Below are positions 35,852 through 43,354 of a DNA stretch of 64,000 nt, one piece after another. The stretch covers positions 3,784,038-3,848,037 of the forward strand of contig NZ_JACHIR010000001.1 of assembly GCF_014203355.1 (NCBI RefSeq), given 5' to 3'. A model generated the notes under the pieces. That model did no database searches. It was not told the DNA's origin and saw only the letters and a program-made list of their open reading frames with translations. The position numbers and the translations under genes were made by a program. Numbering within the stretch: the stretch's first letter is position 1; the number at the start of each line of letters is the position of its first letter. The DNA comes from Kutzneria kofuensis (GTDB lineage Bacteria; Actinomycetota; Actinomycetes; Mycobacteriales; Pseudonocardiaceae).

Positions 35852-36679
35852 ATGGAGGTCAGGCACCACACCAACCCCGCCCAGCTGCGCGGCTTCGACA
35901 CCGCCCAGCTGCGGGAGAACTACCTGGTGGAGGACCTGTTCCGGACCGGTGAGGTGCGCACTGTCCTCACCCACGCGGACCGGGTCGTGCTCGGCGGCGC
36001 GGCGCCGGTGCCCGGTCAGCCGCTGGCGCTGCCCAACCCGGAGCAGCTGCGTTCGACGTCGTTCCTGGAGCGCCGCGAGATGGCCGTGGTCGTGGTCAGC
36101 GGCGCCGGCAGCGTCGTGGTCGACGGCGACAAGCACGAGCTCGGCCACCGCGACTGCCTGTACATCGGCCGGGGCGCGGTGGACGTGCAGTTCCACGCCG
36201 GCGACACGGAGACGCACTTCTACCTGTTCTCCGCGACCTCGCACGCCAGCTACCCGACCGCGGTGGCCCGCTTCGACGAGGTCGAGTTCGCCCAGCTCGG
36301 CGAGCAGGCAGGCGCCAACGTGCGGGAGCTGCGCAAGTACATCCACGCGGACGGCATCAAGTCCAGCCAGATCGTGGTCGGCGTGACCAAGCTGGCCGAC
36401 GGCAGCGTGTGGAACACGATGCCGCCGCACACCCACGACCGCCGCACCGAGTGCTACCTGTACTTCGACCTGCCGGCCGAGGACCGCATCGTGCACCTGT
36501 GCGGCGAGCCGCAGGAGACCCGCAACATCATCGTGGCCAACGAGCAGGCCGTGGTGTCGCCGAGCTGGTCCATCCACAGCGGCGCCGGCACGCACTCGTA
36601 CGCCTTCGTGTGGGCGATGGCCGGCGAGAACCAGGCGTTCACCGACATGGACCAGGTCGCCGTGACGGAGCTGCGCTGA
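35852..36679 (+). CDS. kduI: 5-dehydro-4-deoxy-D-glucuronate isomerase
   Basis: Isomerises 5-keto-4-deoxyuronate, formed from unsaturated uronic acids, to 3-deoxy-D-glycero-2,5-hexodiulosonate. The 275-residue cupin-type enzyme keeps the zinc ligands: MPPHTHDRRTECY (two His and a Glu) and the later SIHSGAGT His. The start ATG at 35852 follows AGGAG and matches the usual MEVRH N-terminus. The stop overlaps the kduD start by one base. Confidence 0.96.
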   Translation: MEVRHHTNPAQLRGFDTAQLRENYLVEDLFRTGEVRTVLTHADRVVLGGAAPVPGQPLALPNPEQLRSTSFLERREMAVVVVSGAGSVVVDGDKHELGHRDCLYIGRGAVDVQFHAGDTETHFYLFSATSHASYPTAVARFDEVEFAQLGEQAGANVRELRKYIHADGIKSSQIVVGVTKLADGSVWNTMPPHTHDRRTECYLYFDLPAEDRIVHLCGEPQETRNIIVANEQAVVSPSWSIHSGAGTHSYAFVWAMAGENQAFTDMDQVAVTELR

Positions 36680-37425
36680 TGTTCTCGCTCAAGGGCAAGA
36701 CCGCCCTGGTCACCGGGGCCCGCACCGGCATCGGCAAGGCGATCGCGGTCGGCCTGGCGCAGGCCGGCGCCGATCTCGTGCTGCTCGGGCACAGCCCCGA
36801 CTTCGCCGAGGTCACGGCCGAGGCGGAGGCCGCGGGCGCGGCCGTCGAGACGATGATCGTCGACCTCGCGGACCCGGCGGCGGTCGAGCCCGCTCTGGCT
36901 GAGCTGCTGGCCCGGCGCGAGGTGGACGTGCTGGTCAACAACGCCGGCATCATCCACCGGCAGCCGGCGACGGACGTTTCGCTGGGCGACTGGCGGCGGG
37001 TGCAGGCGGTGAACCTGGACTCGGTGTTCGCGCTCAGCCAGGCCGTCGGCCGGCAGATGACCGCCCGCGGCTCCGGCAAGATCATCACGATCGCGTCGCT
37101 GCTGAGCTTCCAGGGCGGCATCAACGTCAGCGGATACACCACCAGCAAGCACGCGGTGGCCGGCCTGACCAAGGCGCTGGCCAACGAATGGGCGCCGCAC
37201 GGCGTGCAGGTCAACGCCATCGCCCCTGGTTACATCGCGACCAACAACACCGAGGCGCTGCGGGCGGACCCGGACCGCGAGCCGGCGATCCGCGGCCGCA
37301 TCCCGGCCGGCCGCTGGGGCACGCCCGAGGACCTGGTCGGCGCGGCGGTGTTCCTCGCGTCGCCCGCGTCGGACTACGTCAACGGTCACGTGCTGGTCGT
37401 CGACGGCGGGTGGATGTCGCGTTGA
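36679..37425 (+). CDS. kduD: 2-dehydro-3-deoxy-D-gluconate 5-dehydrogenase (SDR family)
   Basis: NAD(H)-dependent short-chain dehydrogenase that reduces the KduI product to 2-keto-3-deoxygluconate. In 248 residues it has the nucleotide-binding TGARTGIG motif, NNAG at about 91-94, the catalytic Ser in IASLLSFQGG and the YTTSK catalytic Tyr/Lys, and a C-terminal VDGGWMSR typical of KduD. Coupled to kduI upstream and iclR downstream. The later KDG kinase and aldolase are not in this window. Confidence 0.94.
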   Translation: MFSLKGKTALVTGARTGIGKAIAVGLAQAGADLVLLGHSPDFAEVTAEAEAAGAAVETMIVDLADPAAVEPALAELLARREVDVLVNNAGIIHRQPATDVSLGDWRRVQAVNLDSVFALSQAVGRQMTARGSGKIITIASLLSFQGGINVSGYTTSKHAVAGLTKALANEWAPHGVQVNAIAPGYIATNNTEALRADPDREPAIRGRIPAGRWGTPEDLVGAAVFLASPASDYVNGHVLVVDGGWMSR

Positions 37426-38144
37426 CCGAGGGCGCGGTCGAGAAGGCTCTCGTCGTGCTGGCGGCTCTCGCGCAGCACTCCCGGATCAGCGAGCTGACCC
37501 GGGTGACCGGCTTCCCGAAGTCGACCGTGCACCGGCTGCTGCGCACGCTGGTGGACACCGGCTTCGCGGTGGCCACCGCGGACGGTGACTACCGCATCGG
37601 CCCGAAGGTGTTGGTGCTGGCCGGGAACGTGCTGCAGCCGGTGGACTCCGTCGAGCGGGCGCGCCCGGTGCTGGAGCGGTTGCAGGCCAGCACCGGGTGC
37701 GCCGTGCACTTCGCGATGCTGCTCGGCGACGAGCTCGTCTACGTGGACAAGGTGGAGGGCGGCAAGCCGTATCGGATGGCGTCCCGCATCGGCGGTCGAT
37801 TGCTGTTGCACTGCACGGCGATCGGCAAGGCCGTGCTGTCCACAAGGGACATGGGCGGCCTGGAGCTGGTGGCCCGCACGCCCGGCACGATCACCGATCC
37901 GCAGCGGTTGCGGGCGCAGCTGGACCGGGTCCGCAGCTGCGGGTTTGCCTTGGACGAGCAGGAGAACGAGCCCGGGGTGCGCTGCGTCGGCGCCGCCGTG
38001 CGCAATCACAACGGGACCGTGGTCGGTGGGCTCAGCGTGTCGACGCTGGCGCTGGAACACACGCTGCCGGAGCTGATCGCGCTGGGGCCTCGGGTGGTGG
38101 CCGCCGCCCGTGACGTCTCCCGCGCGCTGGGGTACACGCATTAG
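37422..38144 (+). CDS. IclR family transcriptional regulator
   Basis: A 240-residue regulator with an N-terminal winged helix (VLAALAQHSRISELTRVTGFPKSTVHRLLRTL) and a C-terminal IclR effector domain (GCAVHFAMLLGDELVYVDKVEG; HCTAIGKAVLS). The TTG at 37422 gives a TTGA overlap with the kduD stop; a GTG at 37410 is possible. It most likely senses a uronate intermediate and controls the divergent uronide genes through the palindrome at 35742-35766. Confidence 0.92.
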   Translation: MTEGAVEKALVVLAALAQHSRISELTRVTGFPKSTVHRLLRTLVDTGFAVATADGDYRIGPKVLVLAGNVLQPVDSVERARPVLERLQASTGCAVHFAMLLGDELVYVDKVEGGKPYRMASRIGGRLLLHCTAIGKAVLSTRDMGGLELVARTPGTITDPQRLRAQLDRVRSCGFALDEQENEPGVRCVGAAVRNHNGTVVGGLSVSTLALEHTLPELIALGPRVVAAARDVSRALGYTH

Positions 38145-38153
38145 CCTCGACGG

Positions 38154-39254
38154 ATGGCAGTCCACGAGCTGTCCCGGACCGACGCGCGGCGCATCGCCGT
38201 GCGCGCACAGCTGCTGGGCAAATCCCGGCCGGCCGATCTGCACGACGTCGTGCGCGGGCTGACGTTGCTGCAGGTCGATGCGACCGCCGCGGTCGCGCCC
38301 AGCGCGGATCTGGTGGTGTGGAGCCGGCTCGGCTCCGCGTACTCGCCGTCGGAGCTGGCCGACGCGTTGGCCAAGCGGTCCCTCGTGGACCTGCGGCAGA
38401 TGATCCGGCCGGCCGAGGACATCGCCCTCTACCGCGCCGAGATGGCGGTGTGGCCCGGCGAAAACGCCTCCGACTGGCGCAAGTACCAGCACAAGTGGTT
38501 GCGTGCCAACGAGATCTGCCGGCAGAACATCCTCAACCGGCTGGACGCCGAGGGGCCGCTGCCGGCCCGCGCGTTCGAGGACACGTGCGTGGAGCCGTGG
38601 AAGTCGAGCGGCTGGACGAACAACCGCAACGTCACGCAGATGCTGGAGTTCATGGTCCTCGCCGGCGAGGTCGCCGTGTCCGGCTACGAGAACGGCGGCC
38701 GGGTGTGGGATCTGGCCGAGCGCATCTACCCCGACCAGCCGGCCGTGCCGCTGGCCGAGGCCCTGCGGCTACGCAACGAGAAGCGGCTGCGCGCGCTCGG
38801 CATCGCCCGCGCGAAGGGCCCGGAGTGCCCGGTGGAGCCGGTCGACGTGGGCGAGGCCGGCGAACCGGCCGTCATCGAGGGCGTTCGCGGTCAGTGGCGG
38901 GTCGATCCGGCCCAGCTCGGGCAGCCGTTCGCCGGCCGGACCGCGCTGCTGCCGCCGCTGGACCGGCTGATCCACGACCGCAAGCGAATGACCGAGATCT
39001 TCCAGTTCGAGTACCAGGTGGAGATGTACAAGCCGGCGGCCAAGCGCCGGTGGGGCTACTACGCGCTGCCGATCCTGTACGGCGACGAGTTGGTCGGCAA
39101 GGTCGACGCCATCGCCGACCGCAAGGCGGGCGTGCTGCGGCTCAACGCCGTCCACGAGGACGAGCCGTTCACCAAGGCGATGACGGCGGCCGTGCGGCGG
39201 GAGATCAGGGATCTGGCCAGGTGGCTGGAGATGGACCTAGTCGAGAAGGACTGA
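38154..39254 (+). CDS. YcaQ/AlkZ-type winged-helix DNA glycosylase-like protein (HTH_42)
   Basis: A 366-residue protein of the winged helix family that includes the crosslink-repair glycosylases YcaQ and AlkZ. The catalytic QxD motif is at Gln40-Val-Asp42 (LLQVDATAA), followed by the VVWSRLG segment, EDTCVEPWKSS and the C-terminal LLPPLDRLIHDRKRM and YALPILYGDELVGKVD blocks. It may unhook alkylation or crosslink lesions; specificity cannot be read. It starts nine bases after iclR and its last 18 bases overlap the convergent marR gene. Confidence 0.85.
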   Translation: MAVHELSRTDARRIAVRAQLLGKSRPADLHDVVRGLTLLQVDATAAVAPSADLVVWSRLGSAYSPSELADALAKRSLVDLRQMIRPAEDIALYRAEMAVWPGENASDWRKYQHKWLRANEICRQNILNRLDAEGPLPARAFEDTCVEPWKSSGWTNNRNVTQMLEFMVLAGEVAVSGYENGGRVWDLAERIYPDQPAVPLAEALRLRNEKRLRALGIARAKGPECPVEPVDVGEAGEPAVIEGVRGQWRVDPAQLGQPFAGRTALLPPLDRLIHDRKRMTEIFQFEYQVEMYKPAAKRRWGYYALPILYGDELVGKVDAIADRKAGVLRLNAVHEDEPFTKAMTAAVRREIRDLARWLEMDLVEKD

Positions 39255-39644
39255 CAGCTCCTCCAGCAACCGCAGCACCCGCTCCGCCTTCTCCGTTCCC
39301 ACCACCTCGGCGATGGTGTCGTCGGCCGGCCTGCCGGCCCGCCGCATGATCGCCCGGTGGGCGATGTCGGCCAGTGTCAGCCGGGTACGGCGGCGGTCCT
39401 CGGGGTCCGGCGCGGCGACGATCAGGCCCTGCTCCCGCAGCCGGGACACCGACGCCGACACGTGGCTCTGGGCGAAGCCGGTGCGGGCCTGGATCTCGGT
39501 GACCACGCTGCCGGGGTGCTTGAGCACGTCCTCCAGCACGGCGACCTCGCCGGGCGTCAGCGCCGTGTCGCCGGCGTCGGTGGTGACCTGGCGGGCCAGG
39601 TCGATGAGCCGCTTGCCCAACCGGTGCAGCCGCACGCCGTCCAT
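39237..39644 (-). CDS. MarR family regulator
   Basis: A 135-residue winged-helix protein (HTH at about 40-75: SVVTEIQARTGFAQSHVSASVSRLREQGLI; wing PDPEDRRRTRLTL). It is divergent from the methyltransferase gene, and the 54 bases between them hold a tandem palindrome that must be its operator. It therefore probably represses itself and the methyltransferase. Confidence 0.9.
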   Translation of the reverse strand: MDGVRLHRLGKRLIDLARQVTTDAGDTALTPGEVAVLEDVLKHPGSVVTEIQARTGFAQSHVSASVSRLREQGLIVAAPDPEDRRRTRLTLADIAHRAIMRRAGRPADDTIAEVVGTEKAERVLRLLEELSVLLD

Positions 39645-39651
39645 GGTCCGA

Positions 39652-39693
39652 CAGATTACATCGTTGGCGATTCATCGGTAGCGATGTAATCTG
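39652..39693. promoter_or_regulatory. Tandem palindromic operator between marR and the methyltransferase gene
   Basis: A perfect 12-bp inverted repeat CAGATTACATCG / CGATGTAATCTG with an 18-base centre. It contains two copies of ATCG-N4-CGAT (39660-39671 and 39674-39685) spaced 14 bases apart. This is the layout expected for two MarR dimers bound side by side over both divergent start regions. Confidence 0.85.
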
Positions 39694-39698
39694 CCGGC

Positions 39699-40484
39699 AT
39701 GGACGAGGTGAGCAAGACGGCGCTGGGTGTGGCCCGCGTGCGGGCGGTCGAGAGCGAGCGGCCGGACCGGCTGTTCGACGATCCGTGGGCGGCGAAGTTC
39801 TGTGCCGCGCGGCCGGATCAGGTCCCGGCCGGCGAGCGGACGCCGCTGTCGCTGGCGTTCGCGTTCCACGCGATCATCCGCACCCGGTTCTACGACGACT
39901 ACCTGCTCGCATCCGGTTGCCGGCAGGTGGTGCTGCTCGCCGCCGGCCTGGACAGCCGCGCGTTCCGACTGGACTGGCCGGCCGGCACCAGCCTGTACGA
40001 GTTGGACCTGCCGAGGGTGTTGGCGTTCAAGGAAACCGTGCTCGCCGACGCCGAACCCCGTTGCCGACGGACGGTCGTGCCGGCCGATCTCCGGGAGAAC
40101 TGGGCCGAGGCCCTACAGGACAGGGGTTTCCGGCCGGAGGAACCGACCGCCTGGCTGGCCGAGGGGCTGCTGATCTACCTCACGCCGGAAGACGCCGACC
40201 GGCTGTTGTCGACCGTCACGGCGTTGTCGGCCGAAGGCAGTCGGATCGCGTTCGAACGCGGCGACCGGTCCTACCAGGACCAGGCGCTGAATTCTCCGTC
40301 CATGCAACGGTATTCGGCGCTCTGGAAGGGCGGTCTCGACCGGCCGGCGCGGGAGTGGCTGACCGAACATGGTTGGCAGCCGACGGAACACGCCCTGGGT
40401 CCGATCGCCGAGTCCTACGGGCGGCCGATCCGCAAGGAGACCGCCAGCGGATTCGTGACCGCTATCCGCGGTGCATCGACGTGA
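39699..40484 (+). CDS. SAM-dependent methyltransferase, LCM/TIGR00027 type
   Basis: A 261-residue class I methyltransferase of the leucine carboxyl methyltransferase-like family common in actinomycetes, often annotated as putative O-methyltransferase. SAM motif I is VVLLAAGLDSRAFRLDWP, followed by YELDLP, VPADLREN and the WLAEGLLIYLTPEDADRLL post-motif. The substrate is unknown. Its 3' end overlaps the convergent holB by 23 bases. Expression is probably controlled by the adjacent MarR. Confidence 0.88.
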   Translation: MDEVSKTALGVARVRAVESERPDRLFDDPWAAKFCAARPDQVPAGERTPLSLAFAFHAIIRTRFYDDYLLASGCRQVVLLAAGLDSRAFRLDWPAGTSLYELDLPRVLAFKETVLADAEPRCRRTVVPADLRENWAEALQDRGFRPEEPTAWLAEGLLIYLTPEDADRLLSTVTALSAEGSRIAFERGDRSYQDQALNSPSMQRYSALWKGGLDRPAREWLTEHGWQPTEHALGPIAESYGRPIRKETASGFVTAIRGAST

Positions 40485-41658
40485 TCATCGCTTCGATGGC
40501 GAAGCGCGGCTTCACGTTCTGCTGCAAGGCATCCCGGCACGCCAGCACGGCCTCCAGCCGCCGCAGCGTCGACTCGGACGTCCACATCGACGCGGCGTTG
40601 GAGATGTCGTTGGCACGGTCGGGATGCATCAGCGGCACGTCCGCCTGCGCCCTCGTCACCAGCACGTCCCGGTAGAAGCCCATCAGGTCGACCAGCGCCA
40701 GGTCCAACGAGTCGCGCTGGGTCCGGGTGGCCCGCGACTTCTGCCGTTTTTCCAGTTCCTTCAAGGCGCCCGCGGCGCCTCGGGTGGCGGCGGCGGTGCC
40801 CTTGCCGGTGCCGCCGGCGCCCATCGCGGTCTTCAACGCCTCGGTCTCGGCGACGTTGCGCTCCTCGTTCGCGGCGACCGCGTCGGCCTCCGCGGCCTTC
40901 ACCAGGGCGTCCGCGCTGCTGAAGATGTCGCCGAACCGCCGCAGCCCCAACGGAATCGCCAGCACCGACTCGCGCCGCTGCCGCGCCTCCGGATCCGTCG
41001 CCAGCCGGCGGGCCCGGCCGATGTGGCCGCCGCAGACCGACGCCGCCCACTGCGCGGTCGCCGGCTCGATGCCGTCACGGTGTTCCAGCACCTCGGCGAT
41101 GGCCGCCGTCGACGGCGTGCGCAGGCCGATGGCGCGACAGCGGGACCGAATGGTCACCGAGATGTCGTCGGGGTGGTCGGACGGGGCGCAGAGCAGGAAC
41201 ACGGTCCGGTCCGGCGGCTCCTCGACCGCCTTGAGCAGCGCGTTGGCCGCTCCCTCGGTCAACCGGTCGGCGTCCTCGATGATCACGACCTGCCAGCGCC
41301 CGGTGGTTGGCCGCTTGGCCGAGACCTGCACCAGCGCCCGCATCTCGGCCACCGAGATGGACAACCCCTCCGGCACGACGAGCCGCACGTCGGCGTGCGT
41401 GCCGTGCATGGTCGTGCGGCAGGCCTGGCACTGGCCGCAGCCGCGCGGGCCGGCCGGGGCCTCGCACTGCAGGGCGGCGGCGAAGGCGCGGGCAGCGGTG
41501 GACCGGCCGGAGCCGGGCGGACCGGTGAACAGCCACGCGTGCGTCATCGCGCCCGGCGTGGTCGGCCGGCCGGCGACCAGGTCGGCCGCGGCCTCGGCGG
41601 CGGCACTGAGCACCTCGACCGCGTGGGGCTGGCCGACGACGTCGGCCCACACCGTCAT
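40462..41658 (-). CDS. holB: DNA polymerase III subunit delta'
   Basis: Clamp-loader subunit of the replicative polymerase. The 398-residue protein has the altered P-loop TGPPGSGRST (Arg instead of Lys, as in the non-hydrolysing delta'), a zinc-type CGQCQAC cluster, VVIIEDADRLTEGAANALLKAVEEPP and the SRC motif in RSRCRAI. The ATG is in an ATGA overlap with the stop of the upstream MFS gene. The same holB-MFS-topA neighbourhood exists in mycobacteria. Confidence 0.94.
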   Translation of the reverse strand: MTVWADVVGQPHAVEVLSAAAEAAADLVAGRPTTPGAMTHAWLFTGPPGSGRSTAARAFAAALQCEAPAGPRGCGQCQACRTTMHGTHADVRLVVPEGLSISVAEMRALVQVSAKRPTTGRWQVVIIEDADRLTEGAANALLKAVEEPPDRTVFLLCAPSDHPDDISVTIRSRCRAIGLRTPSTAAIAEVLEHRDGIEPATAQWAASVCGGHIGRARRLATDPEARQRRESVLAIPLGLRRFGDIFSSADALVKAAEADAVAANEERNVAETEALKTAMGAGGTGKGTAAATRGAAGALKELEKRQKSRATRTQRDSLDLALVDLMGFYRDVLVTRAQADVPLMHPDRANDISNAASMWTSESTLRRLEAVLACRDALQQNVKPRFAIEAMITSMHRG

Positions 41659-42869
41659 GCCTGCACCTTCTCGGTCACCCTGTCATGATGCCGCGCGGCC
41701 AGCTGCCGGTGCGCGAAGACCCCGGCCAACGCGGCGACCACGGCCGCCACCACCAGCGCCGGCCGCACGCCGACCAGCTCCACCAGCACCGGCGCCATCG
41801 TCGTGGCGGCGAACAGCACCACCTTCACCAGCGCCTGCACGAAGGCGTTGACCCGGCCGCGGACCTCGTCCGGCACCTGCGCGCCGATCAGCGTCAGCCC
41901 CGTCACGAAGGCCACGCCCGCGCACGCGCCAACCGCGCCGACGGCGGCCAGCGCGAACCACAGGTGCGGGGCCGCCGCGACGGCGAGCAGCAGCGCGCCG
42001 GCGGCGACGATCGCCACGCCGAACGGCAGCCGCAGCCGGGGCGTGCCGACCACGCCGATCACCAGGCCGATGAACATCGCGATCACCAGAGTGCCGAACG
42101 CGGCCTCGCCGCCGCGCAGCTCGTTGGCGTACGGGCGGGCAATGGCGATCACAGTGCCGCCCGCGGTCAGCGCCCCGACGATGCCGATCACCAGTCCGCG
42201 CACCAGCCGGCTGCCGCGCACGTAACGCAGGCCGTCGCGGGCCATGCCCGGCTCGCCGGTCGGCGGCGCCTCCCAGCGACCGGACGCCTCCGGCAGCCGG
42301 GTCGCGATCACCAGCGCCGAGCTCAGGTAGAGCAGGCCGTTGATCACCACGATGACGTGCACGTCCGAGTGCGGGGCGATCGCCGTGATCACCGAGTACA
42401 GCCCGGCGCCGGTCAGCAGGGCCAGCCCGTAGGTGGTGACGAGGGTCAGCTGGCTGGCCGTCTGCACCTGGTCCGGGCGGTGCAGCAGGGTCGGCAGCGC
42501 CGAGTCCTTGGCCGGGATCCACAGCATCGAGCAGCAGCCGACCATGAAGTTCGCCGCCAGCAGCCACCATGTCGTCCCCACGACGGCGATGGACAGGAAC
42601 AGGGCGCAGCGGACCAGGTCGGTGGCGATCATGACCTTGCGGCGGTCGAAGCGGTCGGCCAGGTGGCCGGCCAGCGGGGCCAGCAGCAGGCCCGGCAGCA
42701 GCTGGGTGGCGACGACACCGCTCAGCGCGAATTCACTCGATCCGGTGAGCGTCACCAGCAGCGAGGACAGGCCCAGCAGCGACAGCCAGTCCCCGACGCA
42801 GCACAGGTACGCGGACGTCCAGAGCCGGCGGAACGCCGGGATGCCCAACACCTCGGCGGTACGCCTCAT
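41655..42869 (-). CDS. MFS transporter (EntS-like, 12 TM)
   Basis: A 404-residue major facilitator resembling the exporter group that includes the enterobactin exporter EntS. Twelve hydrophobic segments and the motif A loop GHLADRFDRRKVMI are seen. The substrate is unknown. It overlaps both neighbours by four bases (ATGA), so it is co-translated with the upstream tail-anchored protein and holB. Confidence 0.9.
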   Translation of the reverse strand: MRRTAEVLGIPAFRRLWTSAYLCCVGDWLSLLGLSSLLVTLTGSSEFALSGVVATQLLPGLLLAPLAGHLADRFDRRKVMIATDLVRCALFLSIAVVGTTWWLLAANFMVGCCSMLWIPAKDSALPTLLHRPDQVQTASQLTLVTTYGLALLTGAGLYSVITAIAPHSDVHVIVVINGLLYLSSALVIATRLPEASGRWEAPPTGEPGMARDGLRYVRGSRLVRGLVIGIVGALTAGGTVIAIARPYANELRGGEAAFGTLVIAMFIGLVIGVVGTPRLRLPFGVAIVAAGALLLAVAAAPHLWFALAAVGAVGACAGVAFVTGLTLIGAQVPDEVRGRVNAFVQALVKVVLFAATTMAPVLVELVGVRPALVVAAVVAALAGVFAHRQLAARHHDRVTEKVQA

Positions 42870-43327
42870 CGCTGCATACCCACGACCACGACGACCGCCA
42901 TCAGCGCGATGAAGAGCAGCACCACCGCGCAGCCGACGCAGCCGGCCGCGGAGTTGCGGCGCTGCGCCTGGATGGCGGCCGGCGCGGGCGGCAGGCCACC
43001 CGCCGCCTGGAGCCCGATGGCCGGGGCCGTCCGAGTGCGTTGGAGGCCGGGCGCCGGCGGCAGCGGCGCCGGTTGGACCGGCGGCGCGGCCCGGCGGGCC
43101 CGATCCCGGGCCAGTTCACGGCGGGCGGCGGCGCGCACCTGCTCGATGTCGACCGTCACCGGCGGCACGGGCGGCGGCACCACCGTGTCCGGCACGTCCT
43201 CATAGGACTGCGAAGACGAGCCCAGGGGATCGGTCATCGCCGCCGGAGCGAGCCCGCCCAACGCGTCCGGATACACCGGCAGCGGCGGCAACGCCTGGGT
43301 GCCGTCCGGCCCGAACTCGCCTGCCAT
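42866..43327 (-). CDS. Small proline-rich protein with C-terminal membrane anchor
   Basis: A 153-residue protein whose first 125 residues are Pro/Ala-rich with a short Arg-rich helix (VRAAARRELARDRARRAA). It ends in a single TM (AAGCVGCAVVLLFIALMAVVVVVGMQR). It is predicted to be tail-anchored and cytoplasmic. No family recognised. It lies 27 bases after topA and overlaps the MFS gene. Confidence 0.7.
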   Translation of the reverse strand: MAGEFGPDGTQALPPLPVYPDALGGLAPAAMTDPLGSSSQSYEDVPDTVVPPPVPPVTVDIEQVRAAARRELARDRARRAAPPVQPAPLPPAPGLQRTRTAPAIGLQAAGGLPPAPAAIQAQRRNSAAGCVGCAVVLLFIALMAVVVVVGMQR

Positions 43328-43354
43328 GCCCCAAGCGTAAACCGCCTGCGCCCG

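Noticed and set aside
42866-43327. Sortase or LPxTG-anchored protein
   Set aside because: The C-terminal hydrophobic helix is followed by only a short MQR end, with no LPxTG motif before it; a tail-anchored protein is more likely.
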